Assembly (NCBI GenBank): GCA_003142475.1
Contig: PLMK01000054.1
Location: 11,880-44,203 of the forward strand
Source of the DNA: Ignavibacteriota bacterium
GTDB lineage: Bacteria; Bacteroidota; Ignavibacteria; UBA10030
DNA length: 32,324 nt
Direction: 5' to 3'
The position numbers and the translations under genes are program-made. Shown piece by piece: positions 1 through 7,575 of the stretch. Each line of letters begins with the position of its first letter. Position 1 is the first letter of the stretch. The notes beneath the pieces are model-generated. The model was not told the DNA's origin and ran no database searches. It saw only the letters and a program-made list of their open reading frames with translations.

Positions 1-1234
1 CATTTGCCATAGAACCATGATTAAATGAACCCAGCATTTTTCGCTCACCTGTTCCATGAATATAGCGTGCGGCCCACACACAACACATTCCGGTGTCAAC
101 CGTGAATATGGCATCTTTTGCAGCTAGTTCATTAATCATAGAAGCGACGAATTCAGGATGGATAGCATTTGCCTTTCCGGGATCGTTTACATAGATCAGT
201 AATTTCTTTTTAACTTCCTTATAAAATTCCAGTTGCTGCGCAAGAAAAGTGTCATCTTCCTTTATTTCTATCAGAGGCAAGAGCGCCTGCAAAGTATCTT
301 TCACATCTCCACAAAGTCCAAGACCGAGTTTTGCTCTTCGCCCGAGGCTTTCAGGTTTAATATCAATTTGTACGATTTTATTTTTAACGGGCATGAAGGG
401 TGTATAAGGAAAATCTGTTCCTAATAATACCAGCAATTCACATTCATGCATGCTATGGTACGCCGAAGGAATACCCAGCAATCCTGTGAGTCCTACTTCA
501 TAAGGATTATCATATTGGATCGCCATCTTTCCTTTATAAGAATAAGCCACAGGGGACTTGAGCTTTCCGGCAAGCTCAATGATTTCTTTATGTGCTTCCG
601 CAGCGCCCAATTCGCAGAAAATAGTGACCTTTTTGTGCGAGTTTAACAGCTCAGCCAGTTGTATTAACTCGTCTTCCGACGGCCTGACAACAGGCTTGTT
701 TCGGAAAAGAATTGTGGTAGTTTCAGCCGCTGCTGCTGGAAGATTGGTAATATCTCCCGGCAACCCAAGAACAGCGACACCTTTTTTATGCACGGCATGC
801 TGAAGGGCAGTCTGCAGTATACGCGGTAATTGGGCCGGTGTAGCAGCTACTTGATTGTAGCAGCTGCAATCGTCAAAAAGTTTTAATGTGTTTGTTTCCT
901 GAAAAAAACCTGTTCCAAACTCTTTCGTAGGTATCGTAGACGCGATAGCAAGGACGGAAGCCGATGAACGGTGCGCATCATACAGCCCGTTGATCAGGTG
1001 GACATGTCCCGGGCCGCTACTGCCCGCACAGCATGCCAGGCCATTCAGCTGTGCCTCTGCACCGGCGGCGTATGCGGCAGTTTCCTCGTGCCGAACATGG
1101 ATCCACTTGATTTTGCCGTTGCGATGCACAGCAGCATTTACGTGATTGAGACTGTCACCTGTTACAGCATATATCCTTTGGATGCCTGCTTCAACTAATG
1201 TCTCTACCAACTGATCCGATACATTTTTGCTCAT
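1..1234 (-). CDS. poxB: Pyruvate:quinone oxidoreductase (PoxB-like), partial, C-terminus beyond window
   Basis: A thiamine-diphosphate enzyme of the PoxB/pyruvate oxidase family, which oxidises pyruvate to acetate and CO2 and passes electrons to membrane quinone. The frame is open from an ATG at 1234 to the first base, giving about 411 of the ~570 residues usual for the family. Visible features are the N-terminal GDSLN motif (26-30), the catalytic glutamate in HVRHEE (about residue 50), AGSSGPGH, INGLYDAHR, and near the edge VWAARY...LGSFNHGSMAN, which is characteristic of PoxB rather than of acetolactate synthase. The Mg/ThDP-binding GDG motif and the membrane-binding C-terminal tail would lie outside the window. 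The upstream ribosome site is weak. The neighbouring superoxide dismutase is upstream on the same strand, 52 bp away, and no terminator is visible between them. Confidence 0.9.
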   Translation of the reverse strand, partial: MSKNVSDQLVETLVEAGIQRIYAVTGDSLNHVNAAVHRNGKIKWIHVRHEETAAYAAGAEAQLNGLACCAGSSGPGHVHLINGLYDAHRSSASVLAIASTIPTKEFGTGFFQETNTLKLFDDCSCYNQVAATPAQLPRILQTALQHAVHKKGVAVLGLPGDITNLPAAAAETTTILFRNKPVVRPSEDELIQLAELLNSHKKVTIFCELGAAEAHKEIIELAGKLKSPVAYSYKGKMAIQYDNPYEVGLTGLLGIPSAYHSMHECELLVLLGTDFPYTPFMPVKNKIVQIDIKPESLGRRAKLGLGLCGDVKDTLQALLPLIEIKEDDTFLAQQLEFYKEVKKKLLIYVNDPGKANAIHPEFVASMINELAAKDAIFTVDTGMCCVWAARYIHGTGERKMLGSFNHGSMAN

Positions 1235-1286
1235 AAGTAGGTTTCTAAATCACAAAAATTCGGGGATTAAATTACCTCATACTCAA

Positions 1287-2054
1287 TTACTTTAAAGCAT
1301 TTTCGTATCTTTTGGAAACCTCTTCCCAGTTCACAACATTCCAGAATGCATCTATATAGTCCTGTCTTTTATTCTGATATTTTAAATAATAAGCATGTTC
1401 CCATACATCAATTGTAAGCAGAGGAATTCCTTTCTTTTCAGCTATATCCATTAACGGATTATCCTGATTTGGTGTGGAACAAATAAACAGGTTGCCTTTA
1501 TCATCAAGGCATAGCCATGCCCAACCGCTGCCAAACCTGGTTTTCCCAGCATCTGAAAATTGTTTTTTGAACTCTTCAAAGGAGTTGAATGTTTTTGCAA
1601 TAGCTTTAGATAATTTACCTGTTGGCAGGCCGCTTCCATGAGCTTTCATGTTTCCCCAATAAAATGTGTGATTAAAATAACCACCACTATTATTTCTAAC
1701 TGCCATCGGATACTTACTAATATTCTTGAAAATATTTTTTATATCCATTGATTCCATCTCAGTACCTTTAATTGCATTTATGAAATTGTCATAATATGCT
1801 TTATGATGTTTGCTATAATGGATTTCTACAGTAAGTTTATCAATGAAAGGTTCAAGAGCATCATATGAATAAGGCAGCGGTTGAAATTCAAATTTGCTTG
1901 GTGTATTCATGATAGTTTCCTTTTTAGAGTCATTGTTTGTTTGATTCTTTTTCATTTGATCTCTTGGAGTATCTTTTGCTTGTGCAATAAGAGTGTATTG
2001 CAAACCAAGAAACCAGATGATGATTAATGTTAAAACTGATTTTAGTATACTCAT
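1287..2054 (-). CDS. Exported Fe/Mn-family superoxide dismutase
   Basis: Dismutates superoxide to oxygen and hydrogen peroxide. The 255-residue protein is about 50 residues longer than typical cytoplasmic enzymes because of an N-terminal hydrophobic signal (about 4-24, ending AQA) and a polar linker to residue 53, so I infer export to the periplasm. All four metal ligands are visible: His79 (in VEIHYSKHH), His129 (NHTFYW), Asp216 and His220 (DVWEHAYY). The STPNQDNPLM segment carries a Gln (about 197) in the position typical of Mn enzymes, so manganese or cambialistic use is more likely than strict iron use. The start ATG is preceded by a strong AGGAGG at 8 bases. The gene may be its own unit, with a possible promoter at 2103-2111. 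Confidence 0.93.
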   Translation of the reverse strand: MSILKSVLTLIIIWFLGLQYTLIAQAKDTPRDQMKKNQTNNDSKKETIMNTPSKFEFQPLPYSYDALEPFIDKLTVEIHYSKHHKAYYDNFINAIKGTEMESMDIKNIFKNISKYPMAVRNNSGGYFNHTFYWGNMKAHGSGLPTGKLSKAIAKTFNSFEEFKKQFSDAGKTRFGSGWAWLCLDDKGNLFICSTPNQDNPLMDIAEKKGIPLLTIDVWEHAYYLKYQNKRQDYIDAFWNVVNWEEVSKRYENALK

Positions 2055-2102
2055 TGTTTGTCCTCCTCATATTTACCCAGAGCCTAAGGGAATTATAAAG
2101 AA

Positions 2103-2111
2103 ATTATATCA
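2103..2111 (-). promoter_or_regulatory. Possible extended -10 promoter for the superoxide dismutase gene
   Basis: On the minus strand this reads TGATATAAT, an extended -10 element about 50 bases upstream of the dismutase start codon. No good -35 box is present at 17 bases. This is motif evidence only. Confidence 0.3.
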
Positions 2112-2164
2112 GAACGATATAGGCAGTAAAATTATTCAAATCTAATCGTACATTAATCCCGCGT

Positions 2165-2560
2165 TCACAACGCAATCTGGACCCAGCCAGCTTCGAGTTT
2201 CGTCGAATAAGTGCGAATGGATTCCGTTCGAACGTCTTTCATCAGCATGCCAATATTCTGCAAGTATTCGCCAAACATCGGCGGTGGAATCTCTTGACCG
2301 AAATTCGGTGGTACCGGACCCGAGAGTGCTTCGCCATTGGTGACATCGAACTGGACGCAGTGCATTGGACAGGTGAGGTACGTGCCATCGAGCGTACCCA
2401 TATCGAGCGGTGCATTCATGTGACCACAGCGCCGCTGGATGGCGTAGTACTTTCCGCCGCAGTTGCAGATAACGATCTCGTTTCCGTCGAGTTCGATGGC
2501 TTTCATCCCACCGGGTGCAATTTCATTGGCGCTTATCGCCCGAATGAACTTTTCACTCAA
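2165..2560 (-). CDS. Rieske-type [2Fe-2S] protein, TTG start
   Basis: A small soluble Rieske ferredoxin-like protein of 131 residues. The cluster ligands are visible as Cys45-x-His47 (RRCGHM) and Cys64-x2-His67 (TCPMHC), with the usual spacing. I chose a TTG start at 2560 because the minus strand has an excellent AGGAGGTGG just upstream and the reading frame before it is the end of the preceding reductase gene. The two genes overlap by 8 bases, which suggests translational coupling. The C-terminal ~50 residues extend past the Rieske fold and end in a segment I do not recognise. Context (FTR subunit, glutaredoxin, second Rieske) suggests a role as electron donor or acceptor in a thiol redox relay; that is inference. 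Confidence 0.85.
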   Translation of the reverse strand: MSEKFIRAISANEIAPGGMKAIELDGNEIVICNCGGKYYAIQRRCGHMNAPLDMGTLDGTYLTCPMHCVQFDVTNGEALSGPVPPNFGQEIPPPMFGEYLQNIGMLMKDVRTESIRTYSTKLEAGWVQIAL

Positions 2561-2888
2561 TGCCCACCTCCTTCGGCGACAATTGGGGCAACTTGGCAGG
2601 GTCGAGGACATCTTTATGCACGAAGAGTCCGCACCAACAGCGCTTAAGAATGTCGAAATGCTTCCGGTGGAAAGGAATACATGGACAGACAATCTGCATA
2701 TCGCGTGTTCGGTCGTGCCGCAATGGCTGGCAAGGACAGAAGGGAATCCCATGCTTGCCTTCCAGTATAACCTCCTGCTCGAGTAAAAATTCCACCAGCG
2801 CTGCATCGGGTGTGAACTTGAAGCCTAACGGCCCAACGACCTTTTCGAAAAAATAGCGCAACGCCTTCTTCCTTGATTCAATATTCAT
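2553..2888 (-). CDS. Ferredoxin:thioredoxin reductase catalytic (beta) subunit-like protein
   Basis: A 111-residue protein with the six cysteines of the FTR catalytic chain arranged as three CxC motifs: Cys51-Pro-Cys53, Cys68-Pro-Cys70 and Cys84-Trp-Cys86 followed by GLF. In the family these hold a [4Fe-4S] cluster next to a redox disulfide and let one-electron donors reduce thioredoxin-like disulfides. The spacings (14 and 13 residues) differ from the plant enzyme (16 and 8) and fit the bacterial/archaeal type better. No variable FTR subunit and no thioredoxin are encoded nearby. A glutaredoxin ends 10 bases upstream and a Rieske protein overlaps the 3' end, so these are the obvious partner candidates. 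The ATG at 2888 has AAGGCG upstream. Confidence 0.85.
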   Translation of the reverse strand: MNIESRKKALRYFFEKVVGPLGFKFTPDAALVEFLLEQEVILEGKHGIPFCPCQPLRHDRTRDMQIVCPCIPFHRKHFDILKRCWCGLFVHKDVLDPAKLPQLSPKEVGIE

Positions 2889-2898
2889 TCAGCACGCC

Positions 2899-3144
2899 TT
2901 ATATTCCCAGAGCGCTCGAATAGCGTTCCGGCTGATAGCCCACGATGACTTCCTCGCCGATTTTGACGAACGGGAAGCCGGTGGCCCCCGCCGCATCGAC
3001 CTCCTTCGAAATTCTTTTTTGTGTCGCTTCGTCGGCGAGATCGTAGTCGATATATGCGAACGGAATATTGTGCTCGGTGAAAAAATTCTCCGTCTTTCGG
3101 CACCAGGGACAGGTTGAGAGAGTATATACGATGGTCTTCTTCAA
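2899..3144 (-). CDS. Glutaredoxin-like protein, TTG start
   Basis: An 81-residue dithiol glutaredoxin. The active site is Cys12-Pro-Trp-Cys15 after a short beta strand, and the cis-proline motif TGFP is at 55-58, followed by the IGEEVIVGY strand that usually contacts glutathione. No ATG is available at the right place. A TTG at 3144 preceded by AAAGGAG at good spacing fits the full fold. It lies between a Rieske protein (12 bases upstream) and the FTR-like subunit (10 bases downstream), so the three are probably cotranscribed. It could act as the disulfide substrate of the FTR-like protein in place of thioredoxin; that is inference from position only. Confidence 0.9.
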   Translation of the reverse strand: MKKTIVYTLSTCPWCRKTENFFTEHNIPFAYIDYDLADEATQKRISKEVDAAGATGFPFVKIGEEVIVGYQPERYSSALGI

Positions 3145-3156
3145 GGTTATCTCCTT

Positions 3157-3471
3157 TCAATTAAGGTTGACAAATACCCTACCGGCTTCTGACTTTGTGG
3201 GATAAACTGCAAGGCTAAGTTCGGGCGCGTCGAGAAACTTGCCAGTTCGAACATCGAACCGCCAATCATGGCATGGGCAGGTGATCGTGTAACCATTCAG
3301 CTTTCCCGTGAACAGCGGGCATGCCATATGCACGCACTTACCAGAAACGGCATAAACTACGCCGCCGACGCGCGCCAGAACGATATTCACTCCCAGCGGA
3401 TAGATCGGTGTCATGTGACCTTCTAGTAACGCAGCATCGTCCATTACGTATATCCAGTTCATTGCACTCAT
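3157..3471 (-). CDS. Rieske-type [2Fe-2S] ferredoxin
   Basis: A 104-residue single-domain Rieske protein resembling the small ferredoxins of dioxygenase and nitrite reductase systems. The ligands are Cys46-x-His48 (KCVHMACP) and Cys65-x2-His68 (TCPCHDWRFD). Cys67 lies inside the second motif. The protein has no signal peptide or membrane helix, so it should be cytoplasmic. The start is uncertain: ATG at 3471 or an in-frame ATG three codons later (MNWIYV), neither with a strong ribosome site. It is the first of the four redox genes and lies 93 bp downstream of the metal transporter gene. It is only distantly similar to the Rieske protein at 2165-2560, so this is not a recent tandem duplication. 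Confidence 0.87.
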   Translation of the reverse strand: MSAMNWIYVMDDAALLEGHMTPIYPLGVNIVLARVGGVVYAVSGKCVHMACPLFTGKLNGYTITCPCHDWRFDVRTGKFLDAPELSLAVYPTKSEAGRVFVNLN

Positions 3472-3564
3472 TGAAGTAGCTGCTCACTTCCTTGCAAATT
3501 AATCTTGTGAATGATCTTCATCTCTCGGTCCATATAAATGTTCAGACATCGAACCGATTACTTT

Positions 3565-4281
3565 TTACATTATAGAAACCCCTAGGATTCGACCTATAAC
3601 AGCGGTCACTGCCATCGCCAGGGCTCCTCCTAATGTGACTCGCAACGATGCACGGCCGAGCGGCGCCCCGCCAAGATGACCGCCGAACGCACCGAGAGCC
3701 GCAAGACTCACGAGCGAGAGCGCTGCGATTACAGGAATACGCAGAGATTCTGATGCAACGACAAGAGCCACAATCGGAATCACGGCAAAAGATGCAAAAC
3801 TCGCGGCCGATATCCACGCCGCCTGCATTGGACGTGCGAGGGATGTTTGATCGATCCTAAGCTCATCGCGCAAGTGAGCCCCGAGTCGATCGTGCGCGCT
3901 AAGTTGCTCCGCTACTTTTATCGCGAGATCTTTTTCGATGCCTCGCTTCACATAGATCATAGCAAGCTCCTCCAGTTCGGCTTTCGGCTGCTCCGTAAGC
4001 TCTCGCATTTCACGCTGGATATCCGCCCACTCCGCGTCGCGCTGCGAGCTAACCGAAACATATTCGCCCACGGCCATAGACATCGCTCCTGCAACAAGAC
4101 CTGCCACGCCGGCGACCAGGATAGCTCCCTGCGATGCCGAGGACGCCGCGACACCAATCATGAGGCTCGCCGTCGATACAATTGCATCGTCTGACCCGAG
4201 CACCGCGGCACGCAACCACCCTGCACGTCCACTAAGGTGCATTTCTTCATTGTCCATACGAATGACAGGTTTCGTTTTCAT
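3565..4281 (-). CDS. VIT1/CCC1-family Fe/Mn transporter
   Basis: A 238-residue membrane protein of the vacuolar iron transporter family, which moves Fe2+ or Mn2+ out of the cytoplasm in bacteria. Visible marks are the N-terminal RAGWLRAAVLGSDDAIVSTASLMIG helix, a second glycine/alanine-rich helix ending MSMAVGEYVSVSSQ, a charged cytoplasmic loop with many Glu residues (about 85-140) that binds metal in the family, and three hydrophobic helices after residue ~150. The start ATG overlaps the stop of the upstream 68-residue gene (ATGA), indicating coupling. Its position next to a dismutase and Fe-S proteins fits metal and oxidative stress handling; that is inference. Confidence 0.88.
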   Translation of the reverse strand: MKTKPVIRMDNEEMHLSGRAGWLRAAVLGSDDAIVSTASLMIGVAASSASQGAILVAGVAGLVAGAMSMAVGEYVSVSSQRDAEWADIQREMRELTEQPKAELEELAMIYVKRGIEKDLAIKVAEQLSAHDRLGAHLRDELRIDQTSLARPMQAAWISAASFASFAVIPIVALVVASESLRIPVIAALSLVSLAALGAFGGHLGGAPLGRASLRVTLGGALAMAVTAVIGRILGVSIM

Positions 4282-4484
4282 GTGCTAACACGCTCAGTCA
4301 CATGTTTGGCATGTACGCGCCCGGAGCCGCTCTTTTTGCCTCCGCCAGTAATTTTATTTACGGTAGCCCAAGCCCGTGCTTCCGCGGTTTTCGTACTTAA
4401 CCCATTTTTCTCGTAGCCGTTTTCGATGTGTCTCGCCTGTCGTTTTTGTTTGTCAGTGTAGCTGGATTTATCGCCTTGTGGCAT
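4278..4484 (-). CDS. Small basic protein of unknown function ('plasmid stabilization protein'-like)
   Basis: A 68-residue, strongly basic and hydrophilic protein. It begins MPQGDKSSYTDKQKRQARHIE and contains EARAWATVNKITGGGKKSGSGR. I recognise this pattern from small proteins often labelled 'plasmid stabilization protein' without experimental support. An AAGGAG ribosome site sits six bases before the ATG. The stop overlaps the start of the VIT-family transporter (ATGA), so the two are translated together. No catalytic motif is visible; nucleic acid or phosphate binding through the Lys/Gly-rich tail is possible but not shown. Confidence 0.75.
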   Translation of the reverse strand: MPQGDKSSYTDKQKRQARHIENGYEKNGLSTKTAEARAWATVNKITGGGKKSGSGRVHAKHVTERVST

Positions 4485-4601
4485 AAATGCTCCTTACTTG
4501 ATTTTTGTGGTTTATCTTGTCCGCAGGCTTTTAACCGGCGATGCAAGCCATCACTATGAACCGAATAAACTCGTGCAGTATTAATGTGTCCGGTAGACAT
4601 C

Positions 4602-4961
4602 TTAGCCACCTTTATCTTCGTCCAAATCGTTGTGGTCATCTCCCCCTAAACTGTAAAAGTTATTCTCTTCATCTTCACTTCCGATTTTTTCTTGTTCATC
4701 ATCCAATTCTGATCCTGGTACATCTAAGTCGCTGCCAGATTGATCTTCAACAAAATCTTTCTCGTTATTTTTTTCGGCTTTATCATTTTCATTTAATTCC
4801 TTTGTTTTGGAAATATCCTCTGGATTTATATTTCCCTCTTCTTTGGATTTACTGAAAATGTCTTCGCTGACAGGATACAACGGATATCCTGGAAGATCTA
4901 TCTTCCCTTGTTTGTCCGTCTGCTGAGCAGGCAGGTTGATTTGGTTGCCTTGTTTTTTCAT
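4602..4961 (-). CDS. Small acidic low-complexity protein, unknown function
   Basis: A 119-residue protein with no membrane segment and a very acidic C-terminal half rich in Asp, Glu, Ser and Asn (GSDLDVPGSELDDEQ, GSEDEENNFYSLGGD). The conserved-looking N-terminal part reads IDLPGYPLYPVSEDIF and then INPEDISK. I associate this layout with small hypothetical proteins of Bacteroidota; that is memory of the pattern, not a search. It is 15 bases downstream of the PRC-barrel gene and probably cotranscribed with it. Likely intrinsically disordered. Codon use is AT-rich, unlike the GC-richer genes that follow. Confidence 0.75.
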   Translation of the reverse strand: MKKQGNQINLPAQQTDKQGKIDLPGYPLYPVSEDIFSKSKEEGNINPEDISKTKELNENDKAEKNNEKDFVEDQSGSDLDVPGSELDDEQEKIGSEDEENNFYSLGGDDHNDLDEDKGG

Positions 4962-4976
4962 ATTTTCATTACGTCT

Positions 4977-5669
4977 TTATATGTGTTGAGAAATTTCATT
5001 TTCCACAGTCTGTTGAATGTCTGCTTTAGTAAGGCTCACGAATACTTTCGATTCCTCATAACTGATTCGTTTAACCTTGCTAGTTGGAATCAAGATTTCC
5101 TTACCCGAAAACCAGTGGCCAGTTTCAATGACAAGTTCATGAATCGCCCAACTCTTATCGTCCACTAGAAAGCTGCTCACATGACCGATCTCTCCATCTA
5201 CTGATTGAATGTTGTAACCGGTTACCGCTTGAGCGCTTCTGAGATGCTTATCGTCTCGGTGGTGATACTTCTTTTGAATCTCCATCTCCTTTTTCGAAGG
5301 TGGCAGAACAACCGGGTAACCACCGATGCCCCACATTGCACTACCATCCCAGTAAGCCGGCCAGCCGTAATAGGCGTAGTAATCGGTCTCGTATTGCCGG
5401 GAAACCGGTTTATGCAACTCAATTGAGGGACTATCTTGAATTTTCTTTTTGTGCAGCTTTATATGCAACGTCTTTTCGTCCTGGTCCAATTTACCAAACG
5501 CATGAGGGGTGAGTAGCACGAGGCGACCTGTCAACCAAGATCCCGTATCTGCGGCCAAATAGCGAACCACCCAGTTCTCGTCGTCAAAATAGAAGTCCTT
5601 CACATGGCCAATGTCGCCATCAAACGCGGCAAGTTTGTTGCCATATAATTGCTTAATGCTTTGTAACAT
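4977..5669 (-). CDS. Double PRC-barrel domain protein
   Basis: A 230-residue cytoplasmic protein with two PRC-barrel-like beta domains. The first is at about 1-80 (GNKLAAFDGDIGHVKDFYFDD then WVVRYLAADTG) and the second at about 150-225 (GYNIQSVDGEIGHVSSFLVDD then WAIHELVIETG). The near-identical cores show internal duplication. The linker (about 90-140) is rich in Tyr, Trp and Gly. PRC barrels act as adaptors in photosynthetic reaction centres and RNA processing factors; two-barrel stand-alone forms are common stress-associated proteins of unknown role. I start at the ATG at 5669, which has AAAGG upstream, rather than at an in-frame TTG five codons earlier. It is the first gene of the 5669 to 2165 stretch. 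Confidence 0.85.
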   Translation of the reverse strand: MLQSIKQLYGNKLAAFDGDIGHVKDFYFDDENWVVRYLAADTGSWLTGRLVLLTPHAFGKLDQDEKTLHIKLHKKKIQDSPSIELHKPVSRQYETDYYAYYGWPAYWDGSAMWGIGGYPVVLPPSKKEMEIQKKYHHRDDKHLRSAQAVTGYNIQSVDGEIGHVSSFLVDDKSWAIHELVIETGHWFSGKEILIPTSKVKRISYEESKVFVSLTKADIQQTVENEISQHI

Positions 5670-6142
5670 AAGTTTACCTTTCAAACAAGTTGACTATATA
5701 TCCTGGTAAGGGTTTATCGCTCTTGTACTCACGTAGGATGTTCCAATGGTTCTCTTAACGATATAATATTATTCTTATCCATATTCTTCCTTTCCGTTCA
5801 AATACAAAAACTCTTTTTGACCAAGGAAGGATGAAAAGGCATTCACTGAACTGTGAAATAGTCTACCGATAACTGCCTTAAGAGGTAATAGCCCGAAAGG
5901 ATGAAATAGTGATTAATTCTATTGGGAGCCAAATATTTGATAATTAACCGAACCTGCCCTCGAAATATGTACCAATAATTAGTTTTTTTTCTCATCAAGC
6001 AATATCCAGCTGATAAAGAAAAAGTGTTTCTTGTATTAGAGGACAATCACCTAATCCAATGTACGACCTGATTCTATTTTGATAATTCCTTCATTGCAAA
6101 GGCAGCACATATCCTGAAGTGCCTAGACTTGGAATCTCTTCT

Positions 6143-6373
6143 CCTGTTTACAAACAACAATAATGACCGCAGTTCTAGAATCTAAAAACAAATTGCGGAC
6201 AGAATTGCGTACAAACAAAAAAGGGTATCTGAAATTATCAGACACCCTTAAAGTGGACAGGGAGGGAATTGAACCCCCGACACATGGATTTTTAGACCGA
6301 CTCTGTACTTAATTTTATCGAATTCGAAAAGAATTCAGCACTTAGTGTTAGTACACCATTAGCAGATGAATTA
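6143..6373. repeat. Direct repeat copy 1 (degenerate), with tRNA-Phe-like 3' half and terminator stem
   Basis: This segment matches 30468-30721 in the same orientation with scattered substitutions. Shared blocks include CAGTTCTAGAATCT, AAAAAGGGTATCTGAAAT, GTGGACAGGGAGGGAATTG, TATCGAATTCGAAAAGAATTC and AGCACTTAGTGTTAG. On the minus strand 6254-6297 reads as the 3' half of a tRNA-Phe (variable loop GTGTC, T arm, acceptor CCTGTCC, A73), but the anticodon loop is altered. A hairpin (6220-6232 with 6238-6250) followed by an A-run on the plus strand corresponds to the terminator of copy 2. Compared with copy 2 it lacks a 20-bp segment after GAATTC at 6336, and it has no promoter-like boxes upstream. 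It looks like the older, decayed copy. Confidence 0.85.
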
Positions 6374-6794
6374 TGCAAGTGCTAAGAATTGATTTTTGTT
6401 TATTCTTGCATGTGAATTCCTTTACATTTATTTAGATTTTTATTCCAACTGCCAATATTATTAAAGCTAAATCGCTAAAATATTTTTTTATTAATCCTGT
6501 GTAGACGCCTACCAATCGTGGGAAAACTCTATACTGCTCTGCAAATAGATGCTAACGCGAGTTCATAACAACGGTGATGCATTTTTAAGAAAGATTCTAA
6601 AAACAAAAATTTCTCAGCCGTGCTTCCATTGAATCTTACATGCAACTCACAACGGCGGAGAACCTTCGAAGTGCAGAATGAAACGAAAGAGATTCAATAA
6701 ATTAGATGTGGCATCTGTAATGTTTCTATCGATACAAGGTGATCGGATTTAAAACGATACGCTGAAGATCCTGCGCTTCAGAATATTGTGAAAA

Positions 6795-6832
6795 TAAAAA
6801 AGTCCCCAATGTAGCGGTGACGTCGGGGACTT
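6795..6832 (-). terminator. Rho-independent terminator of the Hdr/MetFV/Glt operon
   Basis: On the minus strand AAGTCCCC (6832-6825) pairs with GGGGACTT (6807-6800) around a 17-base loop and is followed by a T-rich run. It sits about 50 bases after the metV stop codon. Confidence 0.75.
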
Positions 6833-6882
6833 CTTCCAACTATAATTGACATTTTAATTTATAATGATAGAGTCTTCTTTTT

Positions 6883-7551
6883 TTATATCCTGTGATCTTC
6901 ACGAATTATAGTCCGGCTACCGCCGTTTATGCTTGTACTCCAATTCTTAGCAGGATATTCCTTTGAGATTTTATCAAGCTGGCCGATATCTTTTAATCGT
7001 TTATAAATTAGCTGCCATGCGCATGGCTGGTCGGCTCTTATTTCACACCTGTCTTCTCGCGAGCCGCCGCAAGGTCCGTTCAGCATATGTTTTGCACATC
7101 TAGTAATTGGGCAAATCCCGCCGAAATCAGACAATACACATGTCCCGCATTGCATGCATTTTTCTGTCCAGACACCCCTTGATTCAAGAATTCCTAGGAA
7201 GGATGTATCAAGCCCCGCATATACCGGTGTATTCGGATAACGCTCTGCTATTGCCTGCACGCCTGCACCACAACCTAATGAAAGAACCGCATCGTTTTTC
7301 TTGATTTCTTCTGCAGCGCTTTCTATAAAAACATTGTCGCACTGCCGTTCAATTATGAATTCGTTAACTTTTATTTTTTTTCCTGCTTTTCTAGACGCAA
7401 TCCTTAACGCCGAAGAAATAATTGATACTTCCCGTTCACCTCCGGCAAGACACACCGTTACGCAAGTGCCGCAACCGAGAACGAGAACATTTTTATGATC
7501 TTTAACTGCATCGAATATCTCGGGTATTTTTTTCCTTTTTGCAACTATCAT
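6883..7551 (-). CDS. metV: MetV: zinc/Fe-S subunit partner of methylenetetrahydrofolate reductase
   Basis: A 222-residue protein of the MTHFR C-terminal/MetV family, which in acetogens forms a complex with MetF and channels electrons for reducing methylene- to methyl-tetrahydrofolate. The N-terminal part (1-120) has a Rossmann-like VLVLGCGTCVTVC segment (Cys27, Cys30, Cys34) and LSLGCGAG. The C-terminal part has the family cysteine array CMQCGTC (132-138), CPITRC (147-152) and NGPCGGxxxxxCE (about 158-170), followed by another Cys near 177. I use the ATG at 7551; an in-frame TTG two codons earlier is possible. It is the last gene of the operon, 24 bases after mvhD and directly before the terminator. 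Confidence 0.9.
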   Translation of the reverse strand: MIVAKRKKIPEIFDAVKDHKNVLVLGCGTCVTVCLAGGEREVSIISSALRIASRKAGKKIKVNEFIIERQCDNVFIESAAEEIKKNDAVLSLGCGAGVQAIAERYPNTPVYAGLDTSFLGILESRGVWTEKCMQCGTCVLSDFGGICPITRCAKHMLNGPCGGSREDRCEIRADQPCAWQLIYKRLKDIGQLDKISKEYPAKNWSTSINGGSRTIIREDHRI

Positions 7552-7575
7552 TCTCAATCCGCCTTAATAAAGAAT

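Larger units (their letters stand above)
5670..6882. other. 1.2 kb intergenic region with repeat copy 1 and operon terminator
   Basis: No believable gene. A 67-codon minus-strand frame at 5843-6046 lacks any family signature or ribosome site and is probably chance. The region contains the upstream part of the PRC-barrel gene, copy 1 of the direct repeat (6143-6373) and the terminator of the Hdr/Met/Glt operon (about 6795-6832). About 6380-6780 is AT-rich sequence in which I see nothing recognisable. Confidence 0.6.

Noticed and set aside
4397-4639. 80-codon minus-strand frame near the 68-residue gene
   Set aside because: Overlaps the better supported 68-residue gene in another frame and has no motif of its own.
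5843-6046. 67-codon minus-strand frame in the 1.2 kb gap
   Set aside because: No ribosome site, no recognisable motif, and AT-rich composition with random-looking residue order.
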